A DNA stretch of 64,000 nt from Ramazzottius varieornatus. Taxonomy: Eukaryota; Tardigrada; Eutardigrada; Parachela; Ramazzottiidae. Where the stretch lies: positions 620,001 through 684,000 of the forward strand of contig BDGG01000017.1 of the NCBI GenBank assembly GCA_001949185.1, given 5' to 3'. The notes under the pieces were generated by a model. The model made no database searches and was not told the origin of the DNA. It was given only the letters and a program-made list of their open reading frames with translations. The translations under genes were made by a program, and so were the position numbers. Shown here one piece after another: positions 12,388 to 24,400 of the stretch; positions within the stretch are counted from its first letter, which is position 1; each line of letters opens with the position of its first letter.

Positions 12388-13713
12388 CTATTTCCTCTTG
12401 CCTTTCTTTTGTGACGGACCGCTCTTCCGGTCTCCGGCTAAATCTTTCGGAGAGATGAATTGGATGCCCCTGTTGTACTTGCCAACCTGGCCGTCAAGAC
12501 TGCCGGCTATTTCGTTCTTTCCCGCCTTCTTAGACTTTCGCTTGTTCTTCTTGTGGCCTTTGCCTTTGGATGTCAGGTTAGACTTCAAAAGTGCCAACTG
12601 AACAACTTGTCGTTCTTGCGCGGCCTGCTGCTGTTCTTCCTTCTGGGATTGGTACTGCTTCAGGAATGTCTTGAAGTGGCCGGTGTCTTGCTTCGGTCGT
12701 TTGGCGCCCAACTCGATGGCTAATCGCATTCTCGCCTGTCAAAAAGAAACGTCAGTGGGGTATTTCGATCGTAAACTGCGAGCTCGGCAAACAAACTGGA
12801 CAAGATAATTTTCCCAAGTGACGTAGATGCTCAGTGTCATCGGTAGAGAAGGCGCGCCACTTGGAAAGAAGGACAAGCTGGCTTTCCCAACAGGCGCACG
12901 TTTACAGTGCTGTATGCTGAAGGGGTGCGCCACTTCGGAAACAGCTCTTTCAGAGTTTGTTTGCCCAGGCACAACAACCATAGCGACTCACTCGAAAACC
13001 TATACCTTACGCACCGTTTGTCAACTTTTACCTGGGATTTTTCGGAGCCTTTCAGATTGGATATTCCGTAACGCAGCATGTCGTGATAGTCGGTCTGGCG
13101 AAGCTTCACCGACTTGGGTGGTCCCACATCTTTACCGCTTTGTCGTTCCGTCGCTTCGTCCTGCCGACTGAGACGCTTGATCTGCTTTTGGGCTTTTCTC
13201 CGCTGAATCAAGGCGCGAGCTGCTTTGTCCGGATCATGAAACTGAATCACTTCCGGTGCGTTCTTGGGACCCATCTCCCGCGCTCTGCGACTCTCAGCTC
13301 GTGTGGAAACGATGCCCAATCCAATATCCACAGAATGCTCAGGCACTGTGGTTGTTGTCTGGGTTAACTGATAAGGATTCAGGAACAAAAGAACCTACAA
13401 GTACAAAAGGAATAAGCACTCAGGCAGACTCTGAACTTTGGAAAAGCAAAGTCGGAATTCTCAATCTCAAACAATACTCAAATTCCTCGGGAGAGAACAA
13501 TCAACAAGATTGATTGACCTCAAAACATTGCAGAGCAAATGGCAATCTCTTTATTTAACTTCGTCCAGTCATCTTCTTGACTTCTTCCTCTTCCGGCTCT
13601 TCCTAGGTAGTCCAACTTCATCCTCGGACAGTATCGCTCCCACAATAGTACAACTCCTCTCTAGTCTTCTCAGGTTCCCTGAGCTCTAAGGTTACCTCTG
13701 TTGTGCAGGACCA
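12388..13713 (-). CDS. C1orf131-like (DUF4602) nucleolar protein
   Basis: A small basic protein resembling human C1orf131, a nucleolar component of small-subunit ribosome assembly. The main exon contains NAPEVIQFHDPDKAARAL and KLRQTDYHDMLRYGISNL. After an intron (about 13032-12738) it continues with LAIELGAKRPKQDTGHF, the family's conserved GAKxPK element. A Lys-rich tail (KGKGHKKNKRKSKKAGKN, ending KKGKRK) follows. N-terminal exons are less certain: an acceptor near 13395, a basic exon about 13580-13650 (SEDEVGLPRKSRKRKK) and a possible start ATG near 13713. The intron at 13032-12738 carries a double GTGGCGCAC hairpin element. If the start is right, only about 80 bp separate it from the clathrin light chain start. 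Confidence 0.68.
12783..12968. repeat. Double-hairpin element, GTGGCGCAC family, copy 1
   Basis: Lies in the C1orf131-like intron. Its ends are inverted copies of a GGCAAACAAACT...TTTTCCCAAGTG-type sequence. Two palindromic cores follow one another (GGCGCGCCACTTGG with a diverged partner, and AGGCGCACG with GGTGCGCCACTT). It is the most diverged of the four copies. It is the same length and layout as copies 2 and 4. Confidence 0.7.
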
Positions 13714-13794
13714 TTGATAGCGGCTGTCCGCATCTCGAGGCTCCAGCGCAAGGCATCTTACGGTCAGGAGGCGGATACGTGTAAGGCTAGAGAA

Positions 13795-14798
13795 ATGGAT
13801 CCCTTCAACGATGATCAGAGCATGCTGGAGGAAGAGCAGGATCCCGCGGCAGCGTTCTTAGCTCAAGAGGATAGTCGTCTTGCTGGCATCGACGACGATG
13901 ATTTTGAACGAGTGGGTGTCGTCGAGAATGGATACAGTAAGTGAGACGCTGCATTGATTGTTGATTTTTTTACTGCGTTTCGACCTTTACGTAATTCGCG
14001 TAACCTGCCACTGCCAGATGGCGACGGAAGGTCGCGAGAGAACGGTATGGATGGGCATTTTGCTAACGGGGATGACTTGTCGGATGGAGACCAAGGAGAC
14101 AGTTACAGCTTCAGCGAAGACCGTCGCAGTGACATGAACGAGCAGGTAAGTTGAACCACGTGGCTCTTCCTGTGTTTCGTTTTTATGTGAATGAAATTCC
14201 TATGTGAATGAAATTCCGTACCAGATTCTGTTATTCCTTGCAGCGAAGTGTCTTCGAAGCTCCGAAAATTCGTCCTATGACACCGGAAAAGATTCGCAAG
14301 TGGAGGGAGGATCAAAAGGAGCGGCTGGAAAAGAAGGATGCCGAGGAAGAGAAGAAAAAGGCCGAATTGCGAAGTCAAGCTCAACGCGAACTGCAGGTAT
14401 GAACTACTGTAGTACAATTTCTGGCAGTAATAATTGTGGGTCTGTCCAAGATGGCCAAGATGCCTTTCGGTGCATTAAGTAAGTTCACACTGGTGCTGTG
14501 ATCAGTCAGTTTGGTGTCCGCTTCTTGATGGTGATGAGCGTGATGTTGATGATCGTCGGTCTTGTCTCGTTTGCAGGAGTGGTATCAATCGCAAGAAGAT
14601 GCTACAAAGAAGATGAAGAAGTCGAATCGGGAAGCTGAGAAGGAGTTTGTCAACCAGCGAGACTCGGATAAAGCCGGCGAAGAGTGGGACCGGGTGTCGC
14701 GCCTGTGTGACTTCAACCCCAAGTCGGCCAAGGGGACCAAGGACGTCTCTCGCCTTCGCTCCATCATTCTTCAACTCAAGCAAGAAAAGTCAGCCTGA
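13795..14798 (+). CDS. Clathrin light chain
   Basis: Regulatory subunit bound to the clathrin heavy chain on coated pits and vesicles. Four exons: 13795-13936, 14018-14145, 14244-14396 and 14577-14798, with consistent phases. The N-terminus (DPAAAFLAQEDSRLAGID) carries the family's conserved acidic region, including DDDDFE. The middle exon (VFEAPKIRPMTPEKIRKWRE) is the heavy-chain-binding helix followed by a Glu/Lys coiled coil. The C-terminus (RLCDFNPKSAKGTKDVSRLR, then SIILQLKQEK) is the signature end of clathrin light chains. MDPF is chosen as start rather than the upstream in-frame Met at 13714, since the family begins close to this acidic segment. Confidence 0.95.
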
Positions 14799-15291
14799 GT
14801 CGATCCTCTTTTTACATATTTAAGGTTGCTGCAGTAATTTCTTCCGCTAATTGTTTTCTTCTAGTGATTGTGACCTCAGTTCGTCTTTTAGCGCGCGACG
14901 TTTTCTGTTTTGGCTCGGTGACACCGTCAGAAGACTCCAGAGGCCGCCTTTTATCCACAAAAGGAGCATCTCTTTCTTTTTTATTTATCTGTCTGTTGTA
15001 CCGCTTTTCCCAGCATGTGTGCTCCTTCTTTCCACATTCCGGCTGTCATTTCCAATATTAAACCATACCTACCGCCGAGTCTGAACCGCAAACCTTATTC
15101 CATTTCCATACGCGAAGGAATTACTTCACATCTTTTACTCAGACCGCGGAGAGTTATAGCGTAGGAACGAAATAGAGAACCAAAAGTCCGCAGCGAAAAA
15201 CTTGTCCCACGTATCCGACAAAACAGCAATTCCATTCAAAACTGACAGGTTGCGTCTTTATTGTAGATGCGTTATAGGCTTTCTTGTCCTT
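14799..15291. other. Convergent 3' regions of clathrin light chain and WDR55
   Basis: An ATTAAA at about 15057-15062 may serve the plus-strand gene. AATAAA on the minus strand (15257-15262) lies just after the WDR55 stop. I see no coding exon. Confidence 0.45.
15257..15262 (-). terminator. Poly(A) signal of WDR55
   Basis: AATAAA on the minus strand about 30 bp after the WDR55 stop codon. Confidence 0.6.
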
Positions 15292-17332
15292 CTACAGATC
15301 AGAAAAGAAGTCATTAGAGGCAACTTTCCTCTGCCTGGGCATCTTTATGGAGCGACCAGCACCGCGTTTGCCAGCGTTGTTGACGGGAGATTCCTCGCTG
15401 CTGTCTGACTGTACACCCGCCTCGTCTTCATCATCTTCGCCACCGCGGCTAGCAAACCGAGAGACATCCCACAAACGAAGCGTATCGTCATGACTAGTGC
15501 TGGCTAGCACCTGTCGGTCAACAGACAGCGAAATGCGCTCGAAGGGCATCGAATGATGACCGGCATATGCCACCATCCGGTAGGGCGCCACATGAACCAA
15601 CCTACAGATTGATACAGTGTGGAGTCTGTGGACAACGAGCGCAGATCCGAATAACGGAGCAAGTCGACTCCGAAGCTCGGCAAAAGAACTAGACAGCATC
15701 GCTCTTCCAAACGGTGCACGCTTCCAGCGTTACTGGCTGAAAGCGTGCGCCACTTGGGAAAACAATCTTGTCGACGTGTTTCCTAGGTGGTGCAAGCCTC
15801 CGGCCAATGACATGGAGGACATGCGCCACTTAGGAAATCACTCTTGTCGAGCTTGTTCGCCGAGATTGTAAATAGACTGACCGAAGGTTGCCGTCACTGC
15901 TGGCGGTGAGGACTTCCTCGGAAGAGTAGGTTTCGATGGCGTCGATGGACGTGGTTTCCGAACCGGGATACTGGTCCAGCGAGAAGCCCCACTCGCCCCA
16001 CTTGAAGATCAACAAGCCGCCATCGCCGGTTCCACATATGACCCGCGACTCGTTCTTGATGATAGCAATGGACAAGAGCTCCGAAGTGAAGGCTTCCGAC
16101 TGCAGCTCCAGCTTTGAGCGGCGCAGGTTGAAGGCCGACAGCGTCCCGTCACCACTACGAAATACATAAACTGTAGGTCCCTGGACCAGAAAAGTACCTT
16201 GAAAGAACCATGGCTTTACCTGGTGGCTAACAGAGTCTTTCTCTTTTCATCGCACGCTAAAGCACTGATGTAGTCATTGGTGTCGTGGAATTCTGCTACT
16301 GCATCCTTCTTCCGGAAATCCCACACCTGTTGAACAACGTTATTAATTTTGGTAAGACGTAATTTCAGTCGTGACGTTTTCGATTTTGACGGTTTCCTTA
16401 CCTTTAAGCAGCCGTCATCGTCTCCGGTAACGAGGCCCGACTCTCCAAGCGGAAGTAAACAAAACATTGCAGTCCTGTAAACAGCGTTAAAGATTAACTT
16501 CCGGTCGGTAAAGCTACTGGCCACAACACCCTTCGTACTGATGAGCGTTTTTGCGGGTATGTGCAATCTTTTCTGCGATACAATCAGTAATGCAGATGCG
16601 CCTATCCTTTCCAATACTGATAATACGGTTCACCGACAGAAACCGAAGAGCTCGACAAGGAGATTTGTGCGGTTTTAAGTCGAGTTTTAGTGAGGAGCCG
16701 TCCTCCGACAGTTGCCACCTGTAAAGAAGACAGAAGTAAGAATAAGGTATCGGCGAAAGTGTAGCTCAGTAACTCACAGCTTTATCCGTCCTTCCATGTC
16801 GGAAGTAGCCAGGACATCATTCTCCCGGCCGAATCTCACGTCGGTGGGCATTGCATCGACATCGATGGACAGTTTGAGTATTGCTTCCGACAGGCCTTCT
16901 TTCGGCGGTCCAGCCTCTTTCTCCTTTTCCGTGTCTTCGTCACTATCGTCTTCTTCGTTGTCATCTTTCCCGCTGTCCTCGGCATCGTTCATATCGTCCT
17001 CCTCGCCGTCTGTCTCCTCCTTCGATCGGAAATCATCATAGACCGAACCGTAAGTACCATAATTCTAGGTAAATTGGCAAGACTGACGCTTGACGTTGTC
17101 CACATTTGGGCAAAACAAGCTTGACTGTCCTCGTTGACTATGTATATTTTGGTGACGTCAAACCACCAAACTATTGACGTCATAGTCGACTTACCGACGT
17201 CCAGTCTTCGTCAGCTGCGCCATCCAGGCCGCTGTTGTCTCGCTTCCCGCTACCCTGCGACTCCCTTGGTGAATCATTCTCATTCCTATCAGGATTATCA
17301 CTGGAAGTCACTTCAGGTACGTCGATGGCCAT
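15292..17332 (-). CDS. WDR55: WD repeat protein 55
   Basis: Seven-bladed beta-propeller nucleolar protein implicated in rRNA processing. The acidic N-terminus (NDAEDSGKDDNEEDDSDEDT) is followed by WD repeats: PTDVRFGRENDVLATSDMEG, SGLVTGDDDGCLKVWDFRKK, YISALACDEKRKTLLATSGD, RVICGTGDGGLLIFKWGEWG, LASTSHDDTLRLWDV. The KVWDFRKKD and IFKWGEWG segments and the C-terminal NDFFSDL correspond to WDR55 rather than to other WD proteins. One intron (about 15881-15603) uses a GTCAGT donor; joining there restores DGNLRLVHVAPYRMV and gives a family-like repeat. That intron carries a double hairpin element. Start chosen at MAIDVPEV; an upstream in-frame Met exists at 17371. Confidence 0.9.
15676..15863. repeat. 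Double-hairpin element, GTGGCGCAC family, copy 2
   Basis: Lies in a WDR55 intron. The first hairpin pairs GGTGCACGCTTCCAG with GCTGAAAGCGTGCGCCAC. The second pairs TTTCCTAGGTGGTGCAAG with CATGCGCCACTTAGGAAA. The outer ends are inverted (CTCGGCAAAAGAACTAGACA and TCTTGTCGAGCTTGTTCGCC). A shared spacer (TTGTCGACGTG) joins the hairpins. Confidence 0.8.
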
Positions 17333-18436
17333 TTTGAGATTCAGAAGAGCAAAAGTTGCAGAAAATTTCAACTTTGGTTGAATTCAGCGATGGACGGATG
17401 ATTTTGTCAGTGAATTATTCAAAACACAGAACGGATTCGCAATCGCAAGTGCAGCCGCAATCAGTTATCGGTCGATTAATATTTTTGACATAAAAAAACC
17501 CGTTCCAAACGTTCTTCGAACATCAGGTCTTCTATCCAGTAGAGGTAAGAGTTGCGCACCGATGACAAAAACTGGCCGTTCTAATAGGTCATGGCATGTC
17601 GTGCGTGACAATTGAGAAAATCATCCGTCCACCGCTGGCTGAATCGGCTCGAGCCCTACGTTACTGTTACAGGCTACGTATTGTAAGCGGTAGCAAGCCG
17701 AAGGCGATGACCGAACAATCAGCTGGCAGAAACAAGCATGCACAAAGTTATGTCCTAATAAATTCCTTAATCGTTTTCTTCTGGATCTCGAGAAAGCTGG
17801 AGTAACATTAATTCTGTGTAAATCTTCTTTGCTCCATGGAAGATGTTGATAGCAAGTGATCGAGAAAGACCATTAAAGACTGCAACCTGGACTGCCGAGG
17901 ATTCAGCGCATTGAGCTGGTATGTGTGAAGCAAAAATGCACATGGTCGCGGCAACCTTTGTCAACACATTTTTATGGTATTTTCTACAGAGTATCAATCT
18001 CCAAAACTTCACCCCTAAACCTGCCCAGTATGTGGGTGCAACTGTGATGCCTGACACAGGCTGACATACATATCTACTGTGGCTACGAGACAAGCGACAC
18101 AAGAAAGTGGTATTGAGCGGTTTTTGGAGCGTCGATTTGGTTTGTGTAGTACTGTACATGCTTCATCAGTGCCTTCTGGCAGAAGCGTGTAACGCTGCGG
18201 GACATGTTCACTTCATGCTTCCACTGGAGAATATGATGCAAAGGCTGTAGGCATTACAAACGAGCTGGTATGCGCATGGACAACTTCCATGACAGTCGTC
18301 GCGACTGCCTAATTGGTTCTTTATTCTTGCAGGTATTGACCATGAAGGATTGCTGATTTGGGGGATTGTGGGTAATTTTGATATTTCGGCCCGTTCTGTT
18401 ATGGACATTTGAAGTGTTTTGGGCCGATAGTGCAAC
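17333..18436. promoter_or_regulatory. Divergent region between WDR55 and acetyl-CoA carboxylase
   Basis: About 1.1 kb between opposed start codons. It holds upstream sequence for both genes and the doubtful small gene at 17767-18205. A TACTGTAC palindrome lies near 18134. No other feature is recognised. Confidence 0.35.
17767..18205 (-). CDS. Possible small gene, perhaps ATP synthase subunit g-like
   Basis: An open frame ends at 17767 with AESSAVQVAVFNGLSRSL and a hydrophilic tail. An ATG near 18205 opens MSRSVTRFCQKALMKH in another frame, so at least one intron would be needed. The AVxNGL element and the WAGLGVKFWR segment loosely recall mitochondrial ATP synthase subunit g, whose C-terminus has a similar hydrophobic helix. 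I could not join the exons with good splice phases. It may be spurious. Confidence 0.22.
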
Positions 18437-21400
18437 ATGATGGAAGGTGTTTCGCCGACGGGTGAGAGCGGTGACAGTAGCAGCAGCCCGGTGGAGATGA
18501 AGGAGAAGCGCAGCAAGAGTTTGTTCAGTGTGGGCTATCCCGACGACTTGCAGACGGTGCCCGATGAAGACAGCTTCCACGACAATGTCCTGCCCATCCC
18601 CCACAACCTGCTGCGTCGCGTGACGCCCATGGCCAGGAGTGGCTCCTTGGAGGAGGATGTCAGCGGGGCCAAGCGCAGCATGTCGCCTGCCCTGGCCATG
18701 TCGGCCTCTACGGCCAGCATGGCCGAGCAGTTTGACGCTTCGGAGAGCGATCTGTCGGTCAGGCGCAAGAGCTCACGCTTCGGCCGGAGGAACCTCTCTG
18801 GTGCCGTCGTCTCCAGGATGGCTTCTCAGTCCGAGAAGGACTTTACGGTGGCCACACCCGAGGAATTTGTTAGTCGGTAAGCTGCCCATCCCTTCATCCC
18901 TCTACATCACGTAACGAACATGTTGTGGAGCATAGGATGTCGCTATCGTAGATTCGGGGGGACAAACGTAATCAAGAAGGTTCTCATTGCCAACAACGGT
19001 ATTGCTGCCGTCAAGTGTATCCGCTCTATTCGTCGCTGGTCTTATGAAATGTTCAACAACGGTAGGCAACTGTCCATTGATTTAGTATGAAATGTTTTAT
19101 CGTAATGGAAGTCTGCTGTGGTTTGTTAGATCGGGCTATCCGTTTCGTGGTAATGGTCACGCCGGAAGACATGAACGCCAATGCCGAGTACATTAAAATG
19201 GCCGACCAGGTACCATCAATGGCCACTGTTTGTGGGTGGAGAGTAGGGAGATGATGTAATGAAAGATAAGCCTTGCTTTCCCTAGTATGTGCCAGTTCCG
19301 GGGGGAAGCAATTTCTACAACTACGCCAACGTCGACTTGATCGTGGACATTGCGCGTCGCGTGTGTGCTGACGGAGTGTGGGCCGGTTGGGGCCATGCTT
19401 CGGAGAACCCCAAGCTGCCCGAGTCGCTGCGCCGACACAACATTCAGTTTATGGGTCCACCGGAGACGGCCATGTGGTGCTTGGGCGACAAGATTGCCTC
19501 CTCCATCCTGGCCCAGTCTGCCGGTGTCCCTACCCTCCCCTGGAGCGGAATGGATTTGATTATGGCCGGCAATGAGAAGGGTACCGGACCGCTCATCACT
19601 ACCGTCCCCGAAGCTCTGTACAAACAGGCGTGTGTCGACAATGCCGAAGAAGGACTACCTGTGGCCGAGAAGATCGGCTTCCCTGTCATGATCAAAGCCT
19701 CCGAGGGAGGTGGAGGGAAAGGCATAAGGAAGTCCGAGTCGCCCGACGACTTCCCCACACTCTTTCGCCAAGTCCAAGCAGAAATACCCGGTATGCATAA
19801 TTCGGCCTGTCATATGTGCCATGTTATGCTTGTATGTATGTAGGATGATGACGCCAACGCCGCCGGCTCATATTTGTACGCGTATCCCTAGGTTCACCGA
19901 TATTCATCATGAGCTTTGCGCATTCGGCGCGCCATCTGGAGGTACAAGTCCTAGCCGATACCTACGGTAATGCCGTTTCCCTCTTCGGCCGCGACTGTTC
20001 CATCCAGAGGAGGCATCAGAAGATTATCGAAGAAGCCCCGGTGACTATCGCCAGTCGAGCAAAGTTCCAGGAGATGGAACGAGCCGCAGTACGTCTGGCC
20101 AAGATGGTCGGCTATGTCAGCGCCGGAACCGTCGAATACCTCTACATGCCAGAAGGTAGTCACCATTTTATCATACGATAAATAAGTAATAAGTATTTAA
20201 TAACCCATCGTTCCCTTGAAAATTCGGAAAAGAGGCGACGTACCTGAATACGTTTTTCAAGATGATTGAAAGGTGTTTTGGTATGCAGGTGCTTGAAGTG
20301 TTCATGAGTTTTGGCCATTGGGCAATGTCTTTTGCAGAGGACAAGTTTTACTTTCTGGAGTTGAATCCACGTCTGCAAGTGGAGCATCCCTGCACGGAGA
20401 TGGTGGCCGACGTCAACTTGCCTGCTGCGCAGCTGCAAGTGGCCATGGGTATTCCCTTGCACCGCATCAAGGACATCCGCACACTGTACCAAGAAAAGAC
20501 GTGGACCAGCCACGAGATTGACTTTGAGACGCAGTACCACGTTCCCAACCCTAAAGGACACGTCATCGCTTGTCGCATCACCAGCGAGAACCCCGACGAA
20601 GGCTTCAAACCCTCAGCTGGCACCGTTCAAGAACTCAACTTTCGCTCAACGAAGAATGTCTGGGGCTACTTTAGCGTGGCGGCTTCCGGTGGATTACACG
20701 AGTTTGCCGACTCACAGTTCGGCCATTGCTTTGCCTGGGGCGAAGATCGGTAAGGACCTTTCTGACCTCGGAGACCATGCTAGAGACCTCGGAGACCATC
20801 CGATATTGTTACAGGGAGGATGCACGGGAGAACATGGTCGTGGCTTTGAAAGACTTGTCCATCCGTGGGGACTTTCGTACGACGGTGGAATACCTGGTGA
20901 CGCTGCTAGAAACGGAAACCTTCCAGAATAATGATGTCGATACGGCTTGGTTGGACCGCTTAATCTCCGAGAAGGTGCAGGCGGAAAAGCCCGATGCCAT
21001 GCTGGCCGTTGTTTGTGCTTCGCTGCACATTGCCGACACCAACATTACCAACGCTTTCCAAATGTTCCAAGTAGGTGCCGCCTCTTTTGCGGCCCTTACC
21101 TACACTGACAAGGGCAAGTATAGTGGGCATTATTCCTTGTAGAGTTCCCTGGACCGTGGACAAGTCCTGCCAGCCAGTACGTTGATTAGTCAGGTTGATG
21201 TGGAGCTGCTACAGGATGGGCTCAAGTATTGTGTACGTCAGTCACTCCCCGCCTTGTTATTACCATACTCCATCAAGATACAGCTTGAGGCGGCTAAGTG
21301 ACTGCCAGTTGATCAAAGCGCTATGTAAAAATCAGTTTACGTCTTATCGTCCATTTCTTCACACCGCTCAAAGAACTTTTCAAGCTGTCTCCACTGAAAT

Positions 21401-24400
21401 ATGGCAAACTCGCATCGGTTGAGAAATAGTCTGGGAAAGTTGATCGGCATGACTTCCGGTGGGGAAGATACCTTTTCATGACCAAAACCTTGCTTTGAGA
21501 ATTCCGTATTCGGTTATAAAGCCCCAGCTTGATCTCAACGCAAATGAGACTGTCAAGCTTTTAATTTAAAACCAAAAAATATCATAAAATAGCCAAACCA
21601 ACTTAGCAAGGAAATTAAAACTGTTGAATTTGGCCATTTTGCAGGGAAATCCCTCTTTGCGGCAAACTTTTTGCTCTTGCCTCAAACGGTAGATTCATGT
21701 TTTCGACCATTTTCCGTGTGGCCAGGTCCCTGTTCTATTTATTTGGGAAAGATCACTGCGGGCCGTGAACTGTAAACTGAGGAATGCATTTTGGAAATGG
21801 ACTCCGAAAACTAAAAAAGTTGGTTGCAGTTTCCACTGTTCACCATGCTGGTTTCACGCCGATTTCAACTTCGACTGGGCAGATTTCTGACCAGTAATTT
21901 TTTAGTAGGTTGCAAAAAGAGTTCTACACCAAAGAAAATCAGTTTCGAAGTTGGGCAAAAACCCGTTCGAAAATGCGCTAATTTTATAGGTGGTAGTCAC
22001 TTGGCCGCCTCGGGCTGTATATCGATCTACGCCTTGAGCTGTCTGTGTGGCCCTAGGTCCAAGTCAATAAGATGGGCAGCAACTCCTACTTGTTAGTGAT
22101 GAATGGTGCCACCAAAGACGCCGAAGTACATCGACTGAAAGATGGTGTGTGTTCCTTGGCCATGGTCTTTATACTTTGACCATTGACAAGGATGGCTCCA
22201 TGTGTTTGGCAGGTTGCTTGTTGATATCGGTGGACGGCGCCAGTCACAGTACCTACATGAAGGAGGAAGTCGACCGGTACCGGGTCATCATTGGCAACAA
22301 GACCTGCGTCTTTGAGAAGGAAGACGACCCGACGCTGATGCGCGCTCCATCGGCGGGAAAGCTACTCAACTTTGTCGTCGAGGATGGCAGCAAGGTCTTT
22401 CGCAACCATCCCTATGCAGAGATGGAGGTGATGAAGATGGTCATGACCCTGACGGCTTCCGCTAGCGGAACCATCACCTACGTCAAGCGAGCTGGCGCTG
22501 TCCTGGAAAGTGGCAGTGTCATTGCCAAACTCGAGCTGGACGATCCTTCACGGGTACGTACCATACCACCAACCTGCCTACTATCAGGAACACTAATGTC
22601 TTTTGGACGAGGAAACTGGATGGTAGAGCATGAGGCCCATCAAAGACCTAGATAGGCGACTTAGGGGCTTTGTAACGAGTCAGTTGTTTGCAGGTGCAAG
22701 ATGTCCAGCTCTTCACGCAGCCCTTCCCTGCTGTGGGCGAGGCAGCACAGACGCAGCTGGACAAGCTGAACCATGTGGTGCAAAAGTGTCGAGATCGCGT
22801 GGGCCAGATTCTGTCCGGCTATGCCGCCCCCGAACCCCACTTTGGCCGAACGGTGGTGGAGACGGTGGAGAGCCTGATGAGGAACCTTCGTGACCCGCAC
22901 TTGCCGCTGCTGGAGCTGCAGGAAGTCATTAGTACAGTGTCGGGTCGACTTCCTCAGATGGTCGAACGCTCCATCCGCCAGCAGCTGCAGCACTATTCTA
23001 GCAACATCACCTCAGTCCTCTGCCAATTCCCTAGCCAGCCCATAGCCAACATCATCGACTCGTACGCTGCTACACTGCAGAAACGCTCTGACCGCGACGT
23101 CTTCTTCCTCAACACCCAAGGTAAGCATCCAGCAGCTACCTGCATACTGGACTTTTGGGCCACTTACCATGGTGTAAGGCGTATGCTGTGTATTTCAATG
23201 ATGGTGTGTGATGTGCAGCCATTGTCAAGCTGGTTCAACGTTATCGAAACGGAGTTCGTGGACATCTGAAAGCAGTCATCCAGGACATCTTGAAGAAGTA
23301 CCTCAGTGTGGAAGTCATGTTCCAGAGTGGCCACTATGACAAGTGTGTGGCCAAGCTGATGGAGAAGCACAAGACTGACACAGCGGAAGTGGTGCAGGCC
23401 ATCTTCTCCCACAGCCAGGTCGTCAAGAAGAACACGCTGATTATCGCTCTCATTGACCATCTCATTCGTTACGAACCCGGCCTGGCTGACGAGCTCTCGC
23501 CTATCCTCAACGAACTGACTACACTGGGCAAGTCGGAAAACTCCAAAGTGGCCCTCAAAGCACGGTAAGATCTTCTACCATCAAACAATGGTGATATAGT
23601 CTTGAGAGCTTTGGCCTTGTCATTGGCAGGCAAGTGCTGATTTCCGCCCATCAACCCAGCTATGAGCTGCGCCGTAACCAGGTGGAATCCATCTTCCTGT
23701 CAGCCATCGACCAGTATGGACGCAACTTCCACCCCGAGAACTTGCAGAAGCTGATTGACTCGGAGACGTCCATCTTTGATGTCTTGCACGACTTTTTCTT
23801 CCACGTCAACCCCATCGTCCGCATGGCTTCCTACGAAGTGTACATTCGTCGCGCCTACATTGCCTACGGTCGGTATTGGGGACTCCCTGCATACGTCATC
23901 AGGCTCCTGCATACATGTACACGGCCAACTAGCCTTGCCTGACTGTATGCAGGTGCAGTAGGTGATTGCAAGTGACATTTCATGACTTGTGATCTGCCCT
24001 TATAGGTCTGTACTGTCTGCAGCATCGTTCGATTGGTTCGGTGGGTAGCGACAAGTGTGTCCTGCAGTTTCAGTTTGTCTTGCCCAGCTCGCACCCCAAC
24101 CGCGTAGCGGTCGACCTGTTGAGATCGCCAGCCTTGCCAGCGGACAGCGCCAACACGGCACTGTCGCCCCTGGTCGATCCCGATGTCTGCTGCTCGCGTG
24201 TCGGCGTTATGGCGGCCTTCAGTGACTTTGAAGACTTGAAGAAGAACATTGATGAGCTGCTGCAGCTCTACCCCAATTTCCCCCCGGAAGGCCACCATCA
24301 TGACCATTCTAGGCTCTTCCAGACGATCGAGGCACCCAGCTCGCGAAGGTCCAGTCTAGTTGGTCAGTACACCACCTCCGCTGCTTAGACTTGCCATGTG

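Noticed and set aside
12783-15863. Whole introns as introner elements
   Set aside because: In each host intron the hairpin element is internal, with unrelated flanks of roughly 20-85 bp between element and splice sites, so the intron itself is not a copy of the element.
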